Shown: positions 55,326 to 64,000 of the stretch, piece by piece
Position numbering within the stretch: position 1 is the stretch's first letter
Layout of the letters: the number at the start of each line of letters is the position of its first letter
NCBI RefSeq assembly: GCF_023227745.1
Contig: NZ_JALKBX010000001.1
Coordinates: 46,247 to 110,246 of the forward strand
Length of the DNA: 64,000 bases
Origin: Natroniella acetigena
GTDB lineage: Bacteria; Bacillota; Halanaerobiia; Halobacteroidales; Halobacteroidaceae
Direction of reading: 5' to 3'
Made by a program: the position numbers and the translations under genes
Notes under the pieces: model-generated
Told to the model about the DNA's origin: nothing
Seen by the model: the letters and a program-made list of their open reading frames with translations, nothing else
Database searches by the model: none

Positions 55326-55832
55326 TTAACCTAATAATTCTTCTACAGTTTTTCCTCTTAACTGAGCAACTTTTTCGGCATCTTTTAAACTATTTAACCC
55401 TTGAATCGTTGCTTTAACCATATTGATTGGGTTATCTGTTCCTAATGATTTAGTTAAAATATCCTTAATTCCTGCTAATTCAATTACAGCACGAACAGCT
55501 CCTCCTGCAATTACTCCAGTACCTTCTGCTGCTGGTTTTAGTAAAACTCTTCCAGCACCAAAAACTCCAGTGATCTCATGAGGAATTGTAGTATCTTTTA
55601 AAGTTACCTTAACTAAATTCTTCTTAGCAGTATCAATTCCTTTATGAATAGAGTCAGGAACCTCATTTGCTTTTCCAATAGCAGCGCCAACATGTCCATT
55701 ACCATCACCAACAACTACTAAAGCACTAAAACTAAATCGGCGCCCACCTTTAACTACTTTAGATACGCGGCTAATATTAACAACACGTTCACTTAAATCT
55801 AATTTTTCAGGATCAATATTTTTATTCATCAT
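55326..55832 (-). CDS. rpsE: 30S ribosomal protein S5
   Basis: S5 affects translational accuracy and mRNA unwinding. The 168 residues show [36 protein letters not shown], and the second domain [39 protein letters not shown]. It lies 25 bp after rplR. The 37-bp gap to rplO leaves no room for an L30 gene. Confidence 0.98.
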   Translation of the reverse strand: MMNKNIDPEKLDLSERVVNISRVSKVVKGGRRFSFSALVVVGDGNGHVGAAIGKANEVPDSIHKGIDTAKKNLVKVTLKDTTIPHEITGVFGAGRVLLKPAAEGTGVIAGGAVRAVIELAGIKDILTKSLGTDNPINMVKATIQGLNSLKDAEKVAQLRGKTVEELLG

Positions 55833-55857
55833 TTTCCCTCCTTTTCATCATAGACTA

Positions 55858-56223
55858 CTAGAATTTTAGTCCGTTTTCTCTTGCTGCTTCTGCTAAAGCT
55901 TTAACTCGACCATGATAATCATTTCCGCCACGATCAAAAATAACCTTATTAATTCCTTTATCTAAAGCTCGCTCAGCAATATATTCTCCAACAATTTTAG
56001 CTGCTTCTTTATTACCACCATTTTCAATTTCAACTTTAATTTCAGTATCAACAGTGGAGGCAGAAGCTAATGTTTCACCAGCAAAATCATCAATCACCTG
56101 AGCATAGATATTATTCAAACTTCTATATACACTCAACCGAGGTCGATCTGGTCTACCTTTTACTTTATTACGCACTCGCTGATGTCGTCTTCTTTTAGCT
56201 TCACGCTTGCTTAACTTCCCCAT
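55858..56223 (-). CDS. rplR: 50S ribosomal protein L18
   Basis: L18 binds 5S rRNA with L5. The ATG at 56223 ([20 protein letters not shown]) with GGAGGGG upstream is chosen over a start seven codons earlier. The 121 residues show [37 protein letters not shown] and [20 protein letters not shown]. It follows rplF after 64 bp. Confidence 0.97.
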   Translation of the reverse strand: MGKLSKREAKRRRHQRVRNKVKGRPDRPRLSVYRSLNNIYAQVIDDFAGETLASASTVDTEIKVEIENGGNKEAAKIVGEYIAERALDKGINKVIFDRGGNDYHGRVKALAEAARENGLKF

Positions 56224-56287
56224 TATTTCCCCTCCTTTATTCAACTAATTACTAGCACTGGCGTTAATCTCAAATCAATAACAACTA

Positions 56288-56818
56288 TTAACCAGTTTTA
56301 CCTTCTTTTCTTCTAATATGCTCATCAACATACTTAATTCCTTTTCCATTATAAGGTTCAGGTTTTCTAACTGCTCGAATATTGGAAGCTACTTGTCCAA
56401 CTAACTGTTTATCGCTTCCTTTAACAATGATTTTATTACCATCAACCTCAAATGCTATCCCTTCTTTAGGTTCAATAGTTACTGGATGAGAATACCCAAC
56501 TTGCAACTCTAAATTAGTACCCTTTTTGACTGCTCGATAACCTACACCGTTTAACTCTAATTCTTTTTTGAACCCTTTTGTTACACCTTCAATCATATTT
56601 ATAATCATGCTTCTTGTCAATCCATGTAATGATTTATCAGATTTAGAATCAGTTGATCTTACTACAGTAACTTGCTTTTCTTCAATCTTAATTTCCATTC
56701 TAGGGCTAATTTTCTCTGTTAATTCAGCTTTAGCTCCTTTAACAGTTAAAGCACTATTTTCTAAAGATAATTCTACACCTTCAGGAATCTCTACTGGTAC
56801 ATGACCTATCCGAGACAT
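56288..56818 (-). CDS. rplF: 50S ribosomal protein L6
   Basis: L6 lies near the factor-binding site of the large subunit. The 176 residues carry two similar domains, MSRIGHVPVEIPEGVELSLE at the start and, in the second, GVGYRAVKKGTNLELQVGYS, the motif KQLVGQVASNIRAVRKPEPY and NGKGIKYVDEHIRRKEGKTG. It is 30 bp after rpsH. Confidence 0.98.
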   Translation of the reverse strand: MSRIGHVPVEIPEGVELSLENSALTVKGAKAELTEKISPRMEIKIEEKQVTVVRSTDSKSDKSLHGLTRSMIINMIEGVTKGFKKELELNGVGYRAVKKGTNLELQVGYSHPVTIEPKEGIAFEVDGNKIIVKGSDKQLVGQVASNIRAVRKPEPYNGKGIKYVDEHIRRKEGKTG

Positions 56819-56848
56819 ATTCTTGACACCTCCTTTTGTTCTTAAAAA

Positions 56849-57241
56849 TTACCAAACATAACAGATTACTTCTCCGCCAATCCCCTCTTTACGAGCAGAT
56901 TTATCAGTCATTACACCATGAGAAGTAGAAATAACAGCAATACCTAATCCACCTAATACTTTTGGAACCTCTTCTTTATTAGCATAAACTCTCAATCCTG
57001 GTCTACTAATTCGTTTCAAACCAGTAATAACTTGCTCTCCATTAGCTCCATACTTTAAGAATAAACGTAATTTACCTTGTGGACCAGCATTAATTCTTTT
57101 ATATCCTTTGATAAATCCCTCTTCAGATAAAACCCGTGCAATTTCCTCTTTAAGATTAGAAGCAGGAATATCTAATTGATCATTTGTAATAGTAACAGCA
57201 TTTCTAATTCTCGTTAACATATCAGCAATAGGATCAGTCAT
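56849..57241 (-). CDS. rpsH: 30S ribosomal protein S8
   Basis: S8 binds the central domain of 16S rRNA. The 130 residues show [60 protein letters not shown] and the end [20 protein letters not shown], then VICYVW. It is 35 bp after the S14 gene. Confidence 0.98.
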   Translation of the reverse strand: MTDPIADMLTRIRNAVTITNDQLDIPASNLKEEIARVLSEEGFIKGYKRINAGPQGKLRLFLKYGANGEQVITGLKRISRPGLRVYANKEEVPKVLGGLGIAVISTSHGVMTDKSARKEGIGGEVICYVW

Positions 57242-57276
57242 AAAATTACTTACCTCCTTTCAAATTTACAATTAAT

Positions 57277-57462
57277 TTACCAACTAGCTTTTTTAACACC
57301 AGGTAATTTACCCCCATGGGCCAATTCTCTAAAACAGATTCGGCACAACTCAAACTTTCTGAGTACTCCATGTGGTCTTCCACAGCGACGACAGCGTTGC
57401 TCTTCACGAGTTGAATACTTAGATTCTCGATTGGCTTTCTCAATTTTTGACTTTTTAGCCAC
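57277..57462 (-). CDS. rpsZ: 30S ribosomal protein S14 type Z (zinc-binding)
   Basis: The 61-residue short form of S14 has four zinc-ligand cysteines, CRRC near residue 24 and CRIC near 40 ([20 protein letters not shown]). It ends LPGVKKASW, as usual. This is the standard vegetative S14 of Gram-positive anaerobes. It follows rplE by 16 bp. Confidence 0.97.
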   Translation of the reverse strand: MAKKSKIEKANRESKYSTREEQRCRRCGRPHGVLRKFELCRICFRELAHGGKLPGVKKASW

Positions 57463-57478
57463 TTTTTCCCCTCCTTAA

Positions 57479-58018
57479 CTATTTTTTAAGTGGTAACTTC
57501 ATTAGGGTTAATAACTCTTTAGCTTCCTCATCTGTCTCAGCAGTAGTTACAATTACAACATCCATCCCTAAAATCTTATCAATTTCATCAACGTTGATTT
57601 CTGGAAAAACAGTATTGTTGCTCAATCCTAAAGAGTAATTTCCCCGTCCATCAAATGATTTTGCAGAAAGACCTCTAAAATCACGCACACGTGGTAAGGC
57701 AACGTTAAGTAATTTATATAAAAACTCATGCATTTCTTCACCACGTAAAGTAACTTTGCATCCGACTGGCATACCTGCTCTAATTTTAAAATTAGCAACA
57801 GACTTTTTTGCTCGAGTAATTACTGGCTTTTGCCCTGTAATAGTTTCTAAAGAATCAATAGCTTGATCTAATAAATTAGCATCTTCACTTGCTTCTCCAA
57901 GTCCCATATTAATAATAACTTTTTCTAATTTAGGAACTTCCATTACATTATCATAATCGAATTTTTCCATTAACGCTGGTATAATATCTTCTCTATATTC
58001 TCTCTGTAATACAGACAT
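57479..58018 (-). CDS. rplE: 50S ribosomal protein L5
   Basis: L5 binds 5S rRNA and touches P-site tRNA and S13. The 179 residues show [76 protein letters not shown] and [20 protein letters not shown]. It is 22 bp after rplX. Confidence 0.98.
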   Translation of the reverse strand: MSVLQREYREDIIPALMEKFDYDNVMEVPKLEKVIINMGLGEASEDANLLDQAIDSLETITGQKPVITRAKKSVANFKIRAGMPVGCKVTLRGEEMHEFLYKLLNVALPRVRDFRGLSAKSFDGRGNYSLGLSNNTVFPEINVDEIDKILGMDVVIVTTAETDEEAKELLTLMKLPLKK

Positions 58019-58040
58019 AGTTTACCTCCTTTCTAACACT

Positions 58041-58367
58041 TTAATCAATAACTTCATCACATTTTTTACAATATCGTGCTTTTTCTCCATTATCAAAAAC
58101 TTTCTTTCCAGTTCGTGCAGCTTCACCGCAATACTGGCAGACCAACTGGACATTAGAGCTATGAATTGGCCCTTCTTTTTCTACAATTCCTCCTTGCGGA
58201 TTATCTTGAGTCGGTTGAGCGTGCTTTTTTATTATATTAATCCCTTTAACAAGAACACGACTTTCTTCGGGAATCACTTTCAAAACTTCTCCTTCTTTTC
58301 CTCTATCTTTTCCACTAATAATTTTTACTTTATCGCCTTTTTTTACATGTAATTTAGTTCGAACCAT
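58041..58367 (-). CDS. rplX: 50S ribosomal protein L24
   Basis: L24 starts large-subunit assembly and contains a KOW motif. The 108 residues show LHVKKGDKVKIISGKDRGKE, GEVLKVIPEESRVLVKGINI, and a C-terminal zinc-ribbon-like part with CQYCGEAARTG and YCKKCDEVID. It is 31 bp after rplN. Confidence 0.98.
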   Translation of the reverse strand: MVRTKLHVKKGDKVKIISGKDRGKEGEVLKVIPEESRVLVKGINIIKKHAQPTQDNPQGGIVEKEGPIHSSNVQLVCQYCGEAARTGKKVFDNGEKARYCKKCDEVID

Positions 58368-58398
58368 CTAAATTCCCTCCTTTCCTACAATCGATCTA

Positions 58399-58767
58399 TT
58401 AAAGAACTTCAGGTGCTAAAGAGATAATTCTTGTAAATTTTCTTTCCCGTAACTCACGTGCAATTGGCCCAAAAATACGAGTTCCTGTTGGCTCATTATC
58501 ATTCTCAATTATTACTGCAGCATTTTCATCAAAGCTAATATAAGAACCATCATCTCTTCTTACTTCACGTTTAGTTCTTACAATTACTGCTTTAACAACT
58601 TCTCCTTTTTTAACCATACCATCAGGAATGGCTTCTTTTACTGTAGCAACAATTATATCTCCTACAGAAGCATAACGTTTTTTAGAACCACCTAAAACCT
58701 TAACACATAATAACTCTCTAGCTCCTGAATTATCTGCTACCTTTAATCTAGATTCTGACTGAATCAT
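58399..58767 (-). CDS. rplN: 50S ribosomal protein L14
   Basis: L14 lies at the subunit interface. The ATG at 58767 ([19 protein letters not shown]) with GGAGGGG upstream gives the usual 122 residues; a start six codons earlier lacks a ribosome site. Blocks [40 protein letters not shown] and [20 protein letters not shown] are present. It is 25 bp after rpsQ. Confidence 0.98.
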   Translation of the reverse strand: MIQSESRLKVADNSGARELLCVKVLGGSKKRYASVGDIIVATVKEAIPDGMVKKGEVVKAVIVRTKREVRRDDGSYISFDENAAVIIENDNEPTGTRIFGPIARELRERKFTRIISLAPEVL

Positions 58768-58792
58768 TCCAACCCCTCCTTTCAATTAAAAA

Positions 58793-59053
58793 CTACTTAG
58801 CTTTACGAATAATTTCTTTTAGTTTCCAACTTTTATGTTTACTAATTGGATGAGTTTCTTCGATTTTTACTATATCTCCTTCATTACATGCATTGCTTTC
58901 ATCATGAACTTTAAATTTAGAAGTTCTTTTTATTACACGTTTATATAAAGAATGTTGTGTCTTTCGTTCAACAGCAACTACAATAGTCTTATCCATTTTA
59001 TCACTAACTACTTCTCCAATGTTTGTCTTTTTGTTACTCTTTTCTTCCGCCAT
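58793..59053 (-). CDS. rpsQ: 30S ribosomal protein S17
   Basis: S17 is an OB-fold primary 16S rRNA binder. The 86 residues show [40 protein letters not shown], and [20 protein letters not shown]. The N-terminus is basic and charged ([11 protein letters not shown]). It is 17 bp after rpmC. Confidence 0.98.
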   Translation of the reverse strand: MAEEKSNKKTNIGEVVSDKMDKTIVVAVERKTQHSLYKRVIKRTSKFKVHDESNACNEGDIVKIEETHPISKHKSWKLKEIIRKAK

Positions 59054-59070
59054 AATCTCCCTCCTCTCAA

Positions 59071-59274
59071 TTACGCTTGATTAATCTTAAGCTCACGTTC
59101 AGTTAGAATCGTTTTTATTCGAGCAATTGTTTTCTTTACTTTGCGGATTCTAATTGGATTATCAAGTTGTGCAGTAGCATTTTGAAATCTCAAATTAAAT
59201 AACTCTTCTTTAGACTCATCTAGTTTTTTCTCCAATTCCTTATCCGTCAGCTCTCGTAATTCCTTAGCTTTCAT
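59071..59274 (-). CDS. rpmC: 50S ribosomal protein L29
   Basis: L29 is a two-helix protein near the exit tunnel. The ATG at 59274 ([19 protein letters not shown]) lies inside the end of rplP (11-nt overlap) with GGTGAGG before it. The 67 residues contain [20 protein letters not shown] and [15 protein letters not shown], the usual family marks. Confidence 0.97.
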   Translation of the reverse strand: MKAKELRELTDKELEKKLDESKEELFNLRFQNATAQLDNPIRIRKVKKTIARIKTILTERELKINQA

Positions 59275-59698
59275 TCGCCTCACCGTCCATTTCTTCCCGT
59301 TTTACAAATTTAGTATCGATAGGCAGTTTGTGTGACGCTAGTCTCATAGCTTCACGAGCAACCTCTTCTTCTATACCAGAAATTTCAAACATTACCCGAC
59401 CTGGTTTTACAACAGCAACCCATTTTTCTGGTTCTCCTTTACCACTACCCATTCTAGTTTCAGCAGGCTTGGCAGTTACAGGCTTATTGGGGAAAATGTT
59501 AACCCAAACCTTACCTCCACGTTTAATATAACGAGTAATAGCAATTCTAGCTGCCTCAATTTGACGATTAGTAATCCAAACTGGCTCTAGAGCTTGTAAA
59601 CCATATTCTCCAAAATTAACTTTATTACCTCTTCTTGCTTTCCCTTTTAAACGACCACGATGTTGTTTTCTATGCTTAACACGCTTTGGTATTAACAT
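59264..59698 (-). CDS. rplP: 50S ribosomal protein L16
   Basis: L16 organises tRNA binding at the A site. The ATG at 59698 ([20 protein letters not shown]) is chosen over a TTG one codon before it, with AAAGGAGG upstream. The 144 residues include [40 protein letters not shown], and [20 protein letters not shown]. It overlaps rpmC. Confidence 0.97.
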   Translation of the reverse strand: MLIPKRVKHRKQHRGRLKGKARRGNKVNFGEYGLQALEPVWITNRQIEAARIAITRYIKRGGKVWVNIFPNKPVTAKPAETRMGSGKGEPEKWVAVVKPGRVMFEISGIEEEVAREAMRLASHKLPIDTKFVKREEMDGEANES

Positions 59699-59717
59699 CA
59701 AAATGCCTCCTTTCTAA

Positions 59718-60365
59718 TTATTCTTCATCAATTTCAGGCAAAATTTCACCTTTATAGATCCAAACTTTAACTCCAATCTGTCCATAAGTTGTATCTGCTT
59801 CTGTAAAACCGTAATCAATGTCAGCACGTAAAGTATGCAATGGAACACTACCTTCACTATACCCTTCAGTTCGAGCCATATCAGCTCCACCCAATCTTCC
59901 AGCACACTCAACTTTAAATCCTTCAACACCTCGTTGTCTCATTCCACGATTAATTGATTGTTTCATTGCTCTTCTAAAAGAAACTCTATTTTCTAGCTGT
60001 TGAGCAATATTTTCTGCAACTAATTGGGCATTTTGATCAGGTTTTTTCACTTCTACAACATTAACTTGTACTTTTTTTCCAGTGATATCTTCTAGTTCAG
60101 CTCTTAGCTGATCTACTTCAGAACCACCTTTTCCAATTACCATACCCGGTCTAGCAGTATGAACATCTATCTTAATTCTATTAGCAGCTCTTTCTATTAC
60201 AATTCTTGCAATCCCAGCTTCATACATCTTTGTCTTAATGTGTTCTCTAATTTCTAAATCTTCATGTAATAAATCAGCATACTCATCTTTATCTGCATAC
60301 CATTTTGCATCCCAGTCTTTAACAACTCCGACTCTTAGACCATGTGGATTTATTTTTTGTCCCAT
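59718..60365 (-). CDS. rpsC: 30S ribosomal protein S3
   Basis: S3 forms the mRNA entry helicase with S4 and S5. The 215 residues show [20 protein letters not shown], the KH domain [40 protein letters not shown] and the C-terminal [20 protein letters not shown]. It starts 4 bp after rplV. Confidence 0.98.
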   Translation of the reverse strand: MGQKINPHGLRVGVVKDWDAKWYADKDEYADLLHEDLEIREHIKTKMYEAGIARIVIERAANRIKIDVHTARPGMVIGKGGSEVDQLRAELEDITGKKVQVNVVEVKKPDQNAQLVAENIAQQLENRVSFRRAMKQSINRGMRQRGVEGFKVECAGRLGGADMARTEGYSEGSVPLHTLRADIDYGFTEADTTYGQIGVKVWIYKGEILPEIDEE

Positions 60366-60369
60366 CTAA

Positions 60370-60711
60370 TTATCCCTCCTTTTTTTCTGCCACTTTAAGT
60401 GTAACATGGCTTGTTCTCTTATTAATAGGACTCGCTTGTCCCATAGCTCTTGGCTTATATCTCTTCATTGTTGGTCCTTCATCTACATATGCTTCAGATA
60501 TATATAATTCATCAGCAATCATACCATGATTATTTTCAGCATTAGCAACAGCAGAATTAAGAACTTTTTCTACTATCTTAGATGCTTTCTGTGGTGTATT
60601 TCTTAAAATCCCAATTGCTTCACCAATTTTTTTACCCCTTACCAAGTCGACTACTAATCTAGCTTTTCGTGGGGAAATCCGAACACGTTTAGCAGTTGCT
60701 CTTGCTTCCAT
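60370..60711 (-). CDS. rplV: 50S ribosomal protein L22
   Basis: L22 lines the nascent-peptide tunnel. The 113 residues show [40 protein letters not shown], and the tunnel-loop region [20 protein letters not shown]. It is 33 bp after rpsS and 4 bp before rpsC. Confidence 0.98.
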   Translation of the reverse strand: MEARATAKRVRISPRKARLVVDLVRGKKIGEAIGILRNTPQKASKIVEKVLNSAVANAENNHGMIADELYISEAYVDEGPTMKRYKPRAMGQASPINKRTSHVTLKVAEKKEG

Positions 60712-60744
60712 AGTTTAACCCCCTTTATCTTAAAATCTAATTAA

Positions 60745-61029
60745 CTACTTAAGCGATGTAGATCTCTCAGTATGTTGGCTATGAGATCTAAAAGTCCTTG
60801 TTGGAGCAAATTCTCCTAACTTATGTCCAACCATCTCTTCAGTAATATATACCGGAACATGCTTCCGTCCATCATAAACAGCAATTGTGTGTCCTAACAT
60901 CTGTGGAAAGACAGTCGAACTTCTTGACCAAGTCTTAATAACCTTTTTTTCTCCAGCTTCATTCATCTTCTCAATCTTAGCTAATAACTTCTTATCTACG
61001 AATGGACCCTTTTTTAATGAACGACCCAA
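60745..61029 (-). CDS. rpsS: 30S ribosomal protein S19
   Basis: S19 lies in the small-subunit head with S13. The 94 residues show [60 protein letters not shown] and [20 protein letters not shown]. The start codon is TTG, with AAAGGGGG upstream. It is 22 bp after rplB. Confidence 0.97.
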   Translation of the reverse strand: MGRSLKKGPFVDKKLLAKIEKMNEAGEKKVIKTWSRSSTVFPQMLGHTIAVYDGRKHVPVYITEEMVGHKLGEFAPTRTFRSHSQHTERSTSLK

Positions 61030-61051
61030 TTTATTATGTCCCCCTTTCTAA

Positions 61052-61894
61052 TTACTTTCTCCTTTTCTTCTTAGCATGACGACTTTTAATGATCATCTTA
61101 TCGGATGATTTAGGTTTACGAGTCTTCTTACCAATAGTAGGCTGTCCCCAAGGCGTTACCGGCTGTCGACCAGCAGGTTTTTTACCTTCTCCACCACCGT
61201 GTGGATGGTCATGTGGGTTCATCGCTGTACCTCGAACACTAGGTCTTCTCCCTAACCAACGACTTCTACCAGCCTTACCGATAGTAATGTTTTCATGTTC
61301 AATGTTTCCTACTTGACCAATTGTTGCCTTACAGTTAAGATTGATCAATCTTACTTCTCCTGATGGTAGTTGAATATGAGCATACTTACCTTCTTTAGCC
61401 ATAATTTGAGCTTGAGCACCAGCAGAACGAGCCATCTGAGCTCCTTTTCCAGGTTTCATTTCAATATTATGGACTACAGTACCAACTGGAATGTTTTCCA
61501 AGGGCAAAGCATTCCCTACTACAATATCAGCTTCTGAACCAGAAAGGACTTGATCTCCTACTTTTAAACCTTTCGGAGCAATAATATATTTCTTCTCTCC
61601 ATCAGCATAATGTAACAAAGCAATTCGGGCAGAACGATTAGGATCATATTCAATTGTAGCTACCTCTGCTGGAATCCCATCTTTATCTCTTTTGAAATCA
61701 ATTATTCTATACATTCTTTTGTGTCCGCCACCACGATGACGAACTGTAATTCGACCATTAGCATTTCGCCCACCAGTCTTCTTTAGCGGCTTAAGTAAAG
61801 ACTTCTCTGGTTTATCAGTAGTAACTTCTTCAAAACTATCAACCGTCATATATCTACGAGCCGGCGTAGTCGGCTTAAACTTCTTAATTGCCAT
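61052..61894 (-). CDS. rplB: 50S ribosomal protein L2
   Basis: L2 is needed for subunit joining and peptidyl transfer. The 280 residues show [60 protein letters not shown], and the C-terminal [17 protein letters not shown] with its catalytically important His. It is 25 bp after rplW. Confidence 0.98.
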   Translation of the reverse strand: MAIKKFKPTTPARRYMTVDSFEEVTTDKPEKSLLKPLKKTGGRNANGRITVRHRGGGHKRMYRIIDFKRDKDGIPAEVATIEYDPNRSARIALLHYADGEKKYIIAPKGLKVGDQVLSGSEADIVVGNALPLENIPVGTVVHNIEMKPGKGAQMARSAGAQAQIMAKEGKYAHIQLPSGEVRLINLNCKATIGQVGNIEHENITIGKAGRSRWLGRRPSVRGTAMNPHDHPHGGGEGKKPAGRQPVTPWGQPTIGKKTRKPKSSDKMIIKSRHAKKKRRK

Positions 61895-61919
61895 TCTATT
61901 TCCCTCCTCTTCTTAAAAA

Positions 61920-62210
61920 TTAGATACCTTCAAAAATATCAATTCTATTATCTTCAGCTAATTTAACTCTAGCTTTTTTCCATTCAGCTGTTCTTCCTTC
62001 ATGATAACCCATTCTTCTCTTCTTGCTAGGCATTCGATTAGTAGTTACTTTTTCAACTTTAACATCAAAAATTTCTTCAATTGCTTTCTTTACTTCAGTC
62101 TTATTGGCTTTAAGTTGAACTTTAAAAGTATACCAATTCTTTTCTTCCATATCCATCATACTTCTTTCAGAAATATGAGGCGCAATAATAACATCTCTAA
62201 GATTTTTCAT
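61920..62210 (-). CDS. rplW: 50S ribosomal protein L23
   Basis: L23 is the docking site for trigger factor and SRP at the tunnel exit. The 96 residues show DVIIAPHISERSMMDMEEKN, YTFKVQLKANKTEVKKAIEE and VEKVTTNRMPSKKRRMGYHE. The ATG overlaps the rplD stop by 1 nt, giving coupled translation. Confidence 0.98.
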   Translation of the reverse strand: MKNLRDVIIAPHISERSMMDMEEKNWYTFKVQLKANKTEVKKAIEEIFDVKVEKVTTNRMPSKKRRMGYHEGRTAEWKKARVKLAEDNRIDIFEGI

Positions 62211-62836
62211 TAGATCAGCACCTCCTCAACTTGGGCAGTTGCTTTTTCAGTCATTATCAACTTGTCACTATTTAAAACATCATAAACAGTTACCCTATCT
62301 GCTGTAACAACTCTTACCCCTGGAATATTCCGAGCAGATTTATATACATTATCATCTCTACCTTCTATTACAATCAATACTTTCTTATCTTTAGCTTCTA
62401 AATTATCTAAGACAGATACCATCTGCTTAGTTTTAGGAACTGGAAAATCAAATTCATCAACAACAATTAAATCATCTTCTGCTACTTTTGCAGTCAAAGC
62501 TGATTTAACTGCTAATTTCTTTACTTTCTTAGGAATCTTTTTCTTATAGCTACGTGGTTGCGGGCCAAAAGTAGTTCCACCACCAACCCAGATTGGAGAA
62601 CGAATACTTCCATGACGAGCACGTCCAGTTCCTTTCTGTCTCCATGGCTTACGACCACCACCACTTACTTCTCCTCGTGTCTTCGTTTTAGCCGTTCCAG
62701 CTCTCTTAGCAGCTAATTGAGCAGTAACTGCTTGATGAACTACAGACTCATTGATCTCTATATCAAAAATTTGTTCATTTAATTCAACATTACCTGTTTC
62801 TTGCCCTTCTACATTATGCACCATTAGCTCTGGCAT
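62210..62836 (-). CDS. rplD: 50S ribosomal protein L4
   Basis: L4 lines the exit tunnel and in some bacteria regulates the S10 operon. The 208 residues show LNEQIFDIEINESVVHQAVT, the tunnel loop GTAKTKTRGEVSGGGRKPWR, and QKGTGRARHGSIRSPIWVGG. It is 23 bp after rplC. No leader typical of E. coli L4 autocontrol was recognised. Confidence 0.98.
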   Translation of the reverse strand: MPELMVHNVEGQETGNVELNEQIFDIEINESVVHQAVTAQLAAKRAGTAKTKTRGEVSGGGRKPWRQKGTGRARHGSIRSPIWVGGGTTFGPQPRSYKKKIPKKVKKLAVKSALTAKVAEDDLIVVDEFDFPVPKTKQMVSVLDNLEAKDKKVLIVIEGRDDNVYKSARNIPGVRVVTADRVTVYDVLNSDKLIMTEKATAQVEEVLI

Positions 62837-62859
62837 CTTTTTTCCTCCTTCCTACAAAC

Positions 62860-63486
62860 TTATTTGACAGTTTCTTTAATAGTTAATAACCCTTTTTTTG
62901 GCCCAGGTACAGCACCTTTAATTAATAATAAGTTCTTTTCAGAATCAACTTTTACAATATCTAAATTTTGAATAGTAACCTTTTCGCGTCCCATTCTACC
63001 TGGCATCTTCTTACCTTTAAATACTCGTGCTGGATCAGAACCAGCACCAATAGCACCTGGCAATCTATAATTTCGTGAACCGTGAGTCTTTGGCCCAGTT
63101 CTAAAATTCCATCGCTTTACTGTTCCAGCAAATCCTTTTCCTTTAGAAGTACCTGTTACATCTACTTTATCTCCTGCAGAAAATACATCTACTGTAACTT
63201 CATCTCCTGGTTCCAAATCTTTAGCTCCAGTGCTCCTGAACTCTTTTACATACCTTTTAGGATTAATTCCATACTTTTCAAAATGTCCTTTGAGTGGTTT
63301 ATTCACTCTTATTTCCTTAGCATCTTCAAATCCAAGTTGTACTGAGTTATATCCATCAACCTCTTCACTCTTCTTTTGTACTATAGCACAAGGGCCAGCT
63401 TCTACAACAGTAACTGGTACCATTTCTCCTTCTTCAGTAAACACTTGAGTCATACCAACTTTTTTACCTAAAATACCTTTCATCAT
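62860..63486 (-). CDS. rplC: 50S ribosomal protein L3
   Basis: L3 is one of the two assembly-initiating proteins of the large subunit. The 208 residues show [57 protein letters not shown] and [20 protein letters not shown]. Two adjacent ATGs (63486, 63483) share one GGAGGTG site. It is 26 bp after rpsJ. Confidence 0.98.
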   Translation of the reverse strand: MMKGILGKKVGMTQVFTEEGEMVPVTVVEAGPCAIVQKKSEEVDGYNSVQLGFEDAKEIRVNKPLKGHFEKYGINPKRYVKEFRSTGAKDLEPGDEVTVDVFSAGDKVDVTGTSKGKGFAGTVKRWNFRTGPKTHGSRNYRLPGAIGAGSDPARVFKGKKMPGRMGREKVTIQNLDIVKVDSEKNLLLIKGAVPGPKKGLLTIKETVK

Positions 63487-63512
63487 TTTGCACCTCCTTA
63501 CCCAACATCTAA

Positions 63513-63830
63513 TTATAATTTAATTTCAATATCAACACCAGCTGGCAAATCTAACCTCATTAAAGAGTCTACAGTCTTAGGTGTTGGTTCTTTAATATCA
63601 ATTAAGCGTTTATGTGTTCTCATCTCAAATTGCTCTCTAGATTTACTATTTACATGAGGTGAACGCAAAATAGTAAACACCTCTTTTTTAGTAGGCAATG
63701 GGACTGGCCCAGAAACTTCAGCACCAGTATTCTTAGCAGTTTCAACAATCTTACTTGCTGAATTATCTAGTAATTGATGTTCATATGCTTTTAATCTAAT
63801 TCTAATCTTTTCTCTAGCTTGTGCAGCCAT
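63513..63830 (-). CDS. rpsJ: 30S ribosomal protein S10
   Basis: S10 is part of the small-subunit head and, as NusE, of antitermination complexes. The ATG at 63830 ([20 protein letters not shown]) with GGAGGTG upstream is chosen over a start eight codons earlier that lies within the ribosome-site region. The 105 residues show [39 protein letters not shown] and [11 protein letters not shown]. It is the first gene of the S10 cluster, 83 bp after tuf. Confidence 0.97.
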   Translation of the reverse strand: MAAQAREKIRIRLKAYEHQLLDNSASKIVETAKNTGAEVSGPVPLPTKKEVFTILRSPHVNSKSREQFEMRTHKRLIDIKEPTPKTVDSLMRLDLPAGVDIEIKL

Positions 63831-63865
63831 ATTAATTCCACCTCCAAATAACATTTAGTAAGCAG

Positions 63866-63897
63866 AAAAAAGATGAGGAGGAAATGTCACTCCTCAT
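63866..63897 (-). terminator. Terminator or attenuator between tuf and rpsJ
   Basis: An 8-bp stem ATGAGGAG/CTCCTCAT (63873-63880, 63890-63897) with a 9-nt loop is followed on the minus strand by six T after a C. Only about 35 bp remain before the rpsJ start, too few for a full promoter plus leader, so readthrough is likely. Confidence 0.75.
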
Positions 63898-63913
63898 TCC
63901 CTTTCCTATTTAT

Positions 63914-64000
63914 TTATTCTATAATTTCAGTAACAACTCCAGCACCAACAGTCTTTCCACCTTCTCTAATTGCAAATCGAACTCCTTCATCCATCGCAAT
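63914..64000 (-). CDS. tuf: Elongation factor Tu, C-terminal end (partial)
   Basis: The last 28 codons of a minus-strand gene enter at the right edge: IAMDEGVRFAIREGGKTVGA then GVVTEIIE and stop. This is the invariant end of domain III of EF-Tu, which carries aminoacyl-tRNA to the ribosome. tuf before rpsJ is the usual str-S10 junction. The rest lies outside the window. Confidence 0.95.
   Translation of the reverse strand: MAMDEGVRFAIREGGKTVGAGVVTEIIE

Noticed and set aside
57246..57443. Minus-strand frame overlapping the S14 gene
   Set aside because: The S14 reading in the other frame is unmistakable, so this is a shadow frame.
59714..59929. Minus-strand frame inside rpsC
   Set aside because: Out-of-frame shadow of the conserved S3 gene with no separate ribosome site.
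1..64000. CRISPR arrays, prophage, restriction or other defence islands, tRNA and rRNA genes
   Set aside because: No regularly spaced repeats, phage genes, defence genes or tRNA-like cloverleaf ends were seen; the tandem repeat at 25282-25321 has only two units and no spacers.

Overview
This window reads as one chromosomal segment of a low-GC, strictly anaerobic bacterium of the Firmicutes/Halanaerobiaeota type. Evidence: AT-rich intergenic DNA, strong Shine-Dalgarno sites, an EndoA/EndoAI toxin-antitoxin pair, a glmS ribozyme, an isoleucine T-box, type-Z S14, Rnf-type redox genes, and a Bacillus/Clostridium-like order of ribosomal genes. A secreted LolA/RseB-like protein with TPR repeats at the left edge would fit a diderm relative such as Halanaerobiales (Orenia, Halobacteroides, Acetohalobium). 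That placement is inference. Almost every gene is on the minus strand, so transcription runs right to left. No tRNA, rRNA, IS element, prophage or CRISPR array was seen.

Layout. 1-9.8 kb: partial LolA/TPR protein, M20 amidohydrolase, ndoAI-ndoA (mazEF type), a stand-alone antitoxin-like mini-gene, a DbpA-domain/UPF1-like helicase, then acpS-nnr-CBS and a small secreted protein. 9.9-14.7 kb: cell-wall precursor genes glmS (behind a ribozyme) and glmM, and the c-di-AMP synthase cdaA. 14.7-19.1 kb: rnfC-rnfD alone, with hepT and menG upstream. 19.5-26.8 kb: a lactate/2-hydroxyacid module: cytosolic chemoreceptor with a diacid-recognition domain, glcF, glcD, lactate permease, and lactate racemase larA. 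27-38 kb: FAH-family hydrolase, then the branched-chain amino-acid operon ilvB-ilvH-ilvC-leuA-leuC-leuD-leuB-cimA behind an Ile T-box. 38-44.3 kb: bioY, ilvD, a degenerate CPBP-type membrane protein, and the AmmeMemoRadiSam pair. 44.5-64 kb: the end of tuf and the merged S10-spc-alpha ribosomal superoperon with secY, adk, map, infA, rpoA, the ECF transporter core ecfA1-A2-T, truA, rplM and rpsI.

How it fits together. GlmS and GlmM make glucosamine phosphates for peptidoglycan, and CdaA links wall state to c-di-AMP. LctP imports lactate, LarA interconverts its enantiomers, and GlcD/GlcF oxidise it. CimA makes citramalate from pyruvate and acetyl-CoA, and the Leu and Ilv enzymes carry it to isoleucine, which matches the isoleucine specifier of the T-box. 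The EcfA/EcfT core and BioY may assemble into one biotin importer.

Most unusual items: an orphan antitoxin toxin-binding domain; a dispersed leader-like repeat with a compensated hairpin; a glmS ribozyme with a very long P1 arm; a second T-box-like leader with its own promoter ahead of the real T-box; rnfCD without rnfGEAB; and a perfect palindrome between the Shine-Dalgarno and the ATG of the chemoreceptor.
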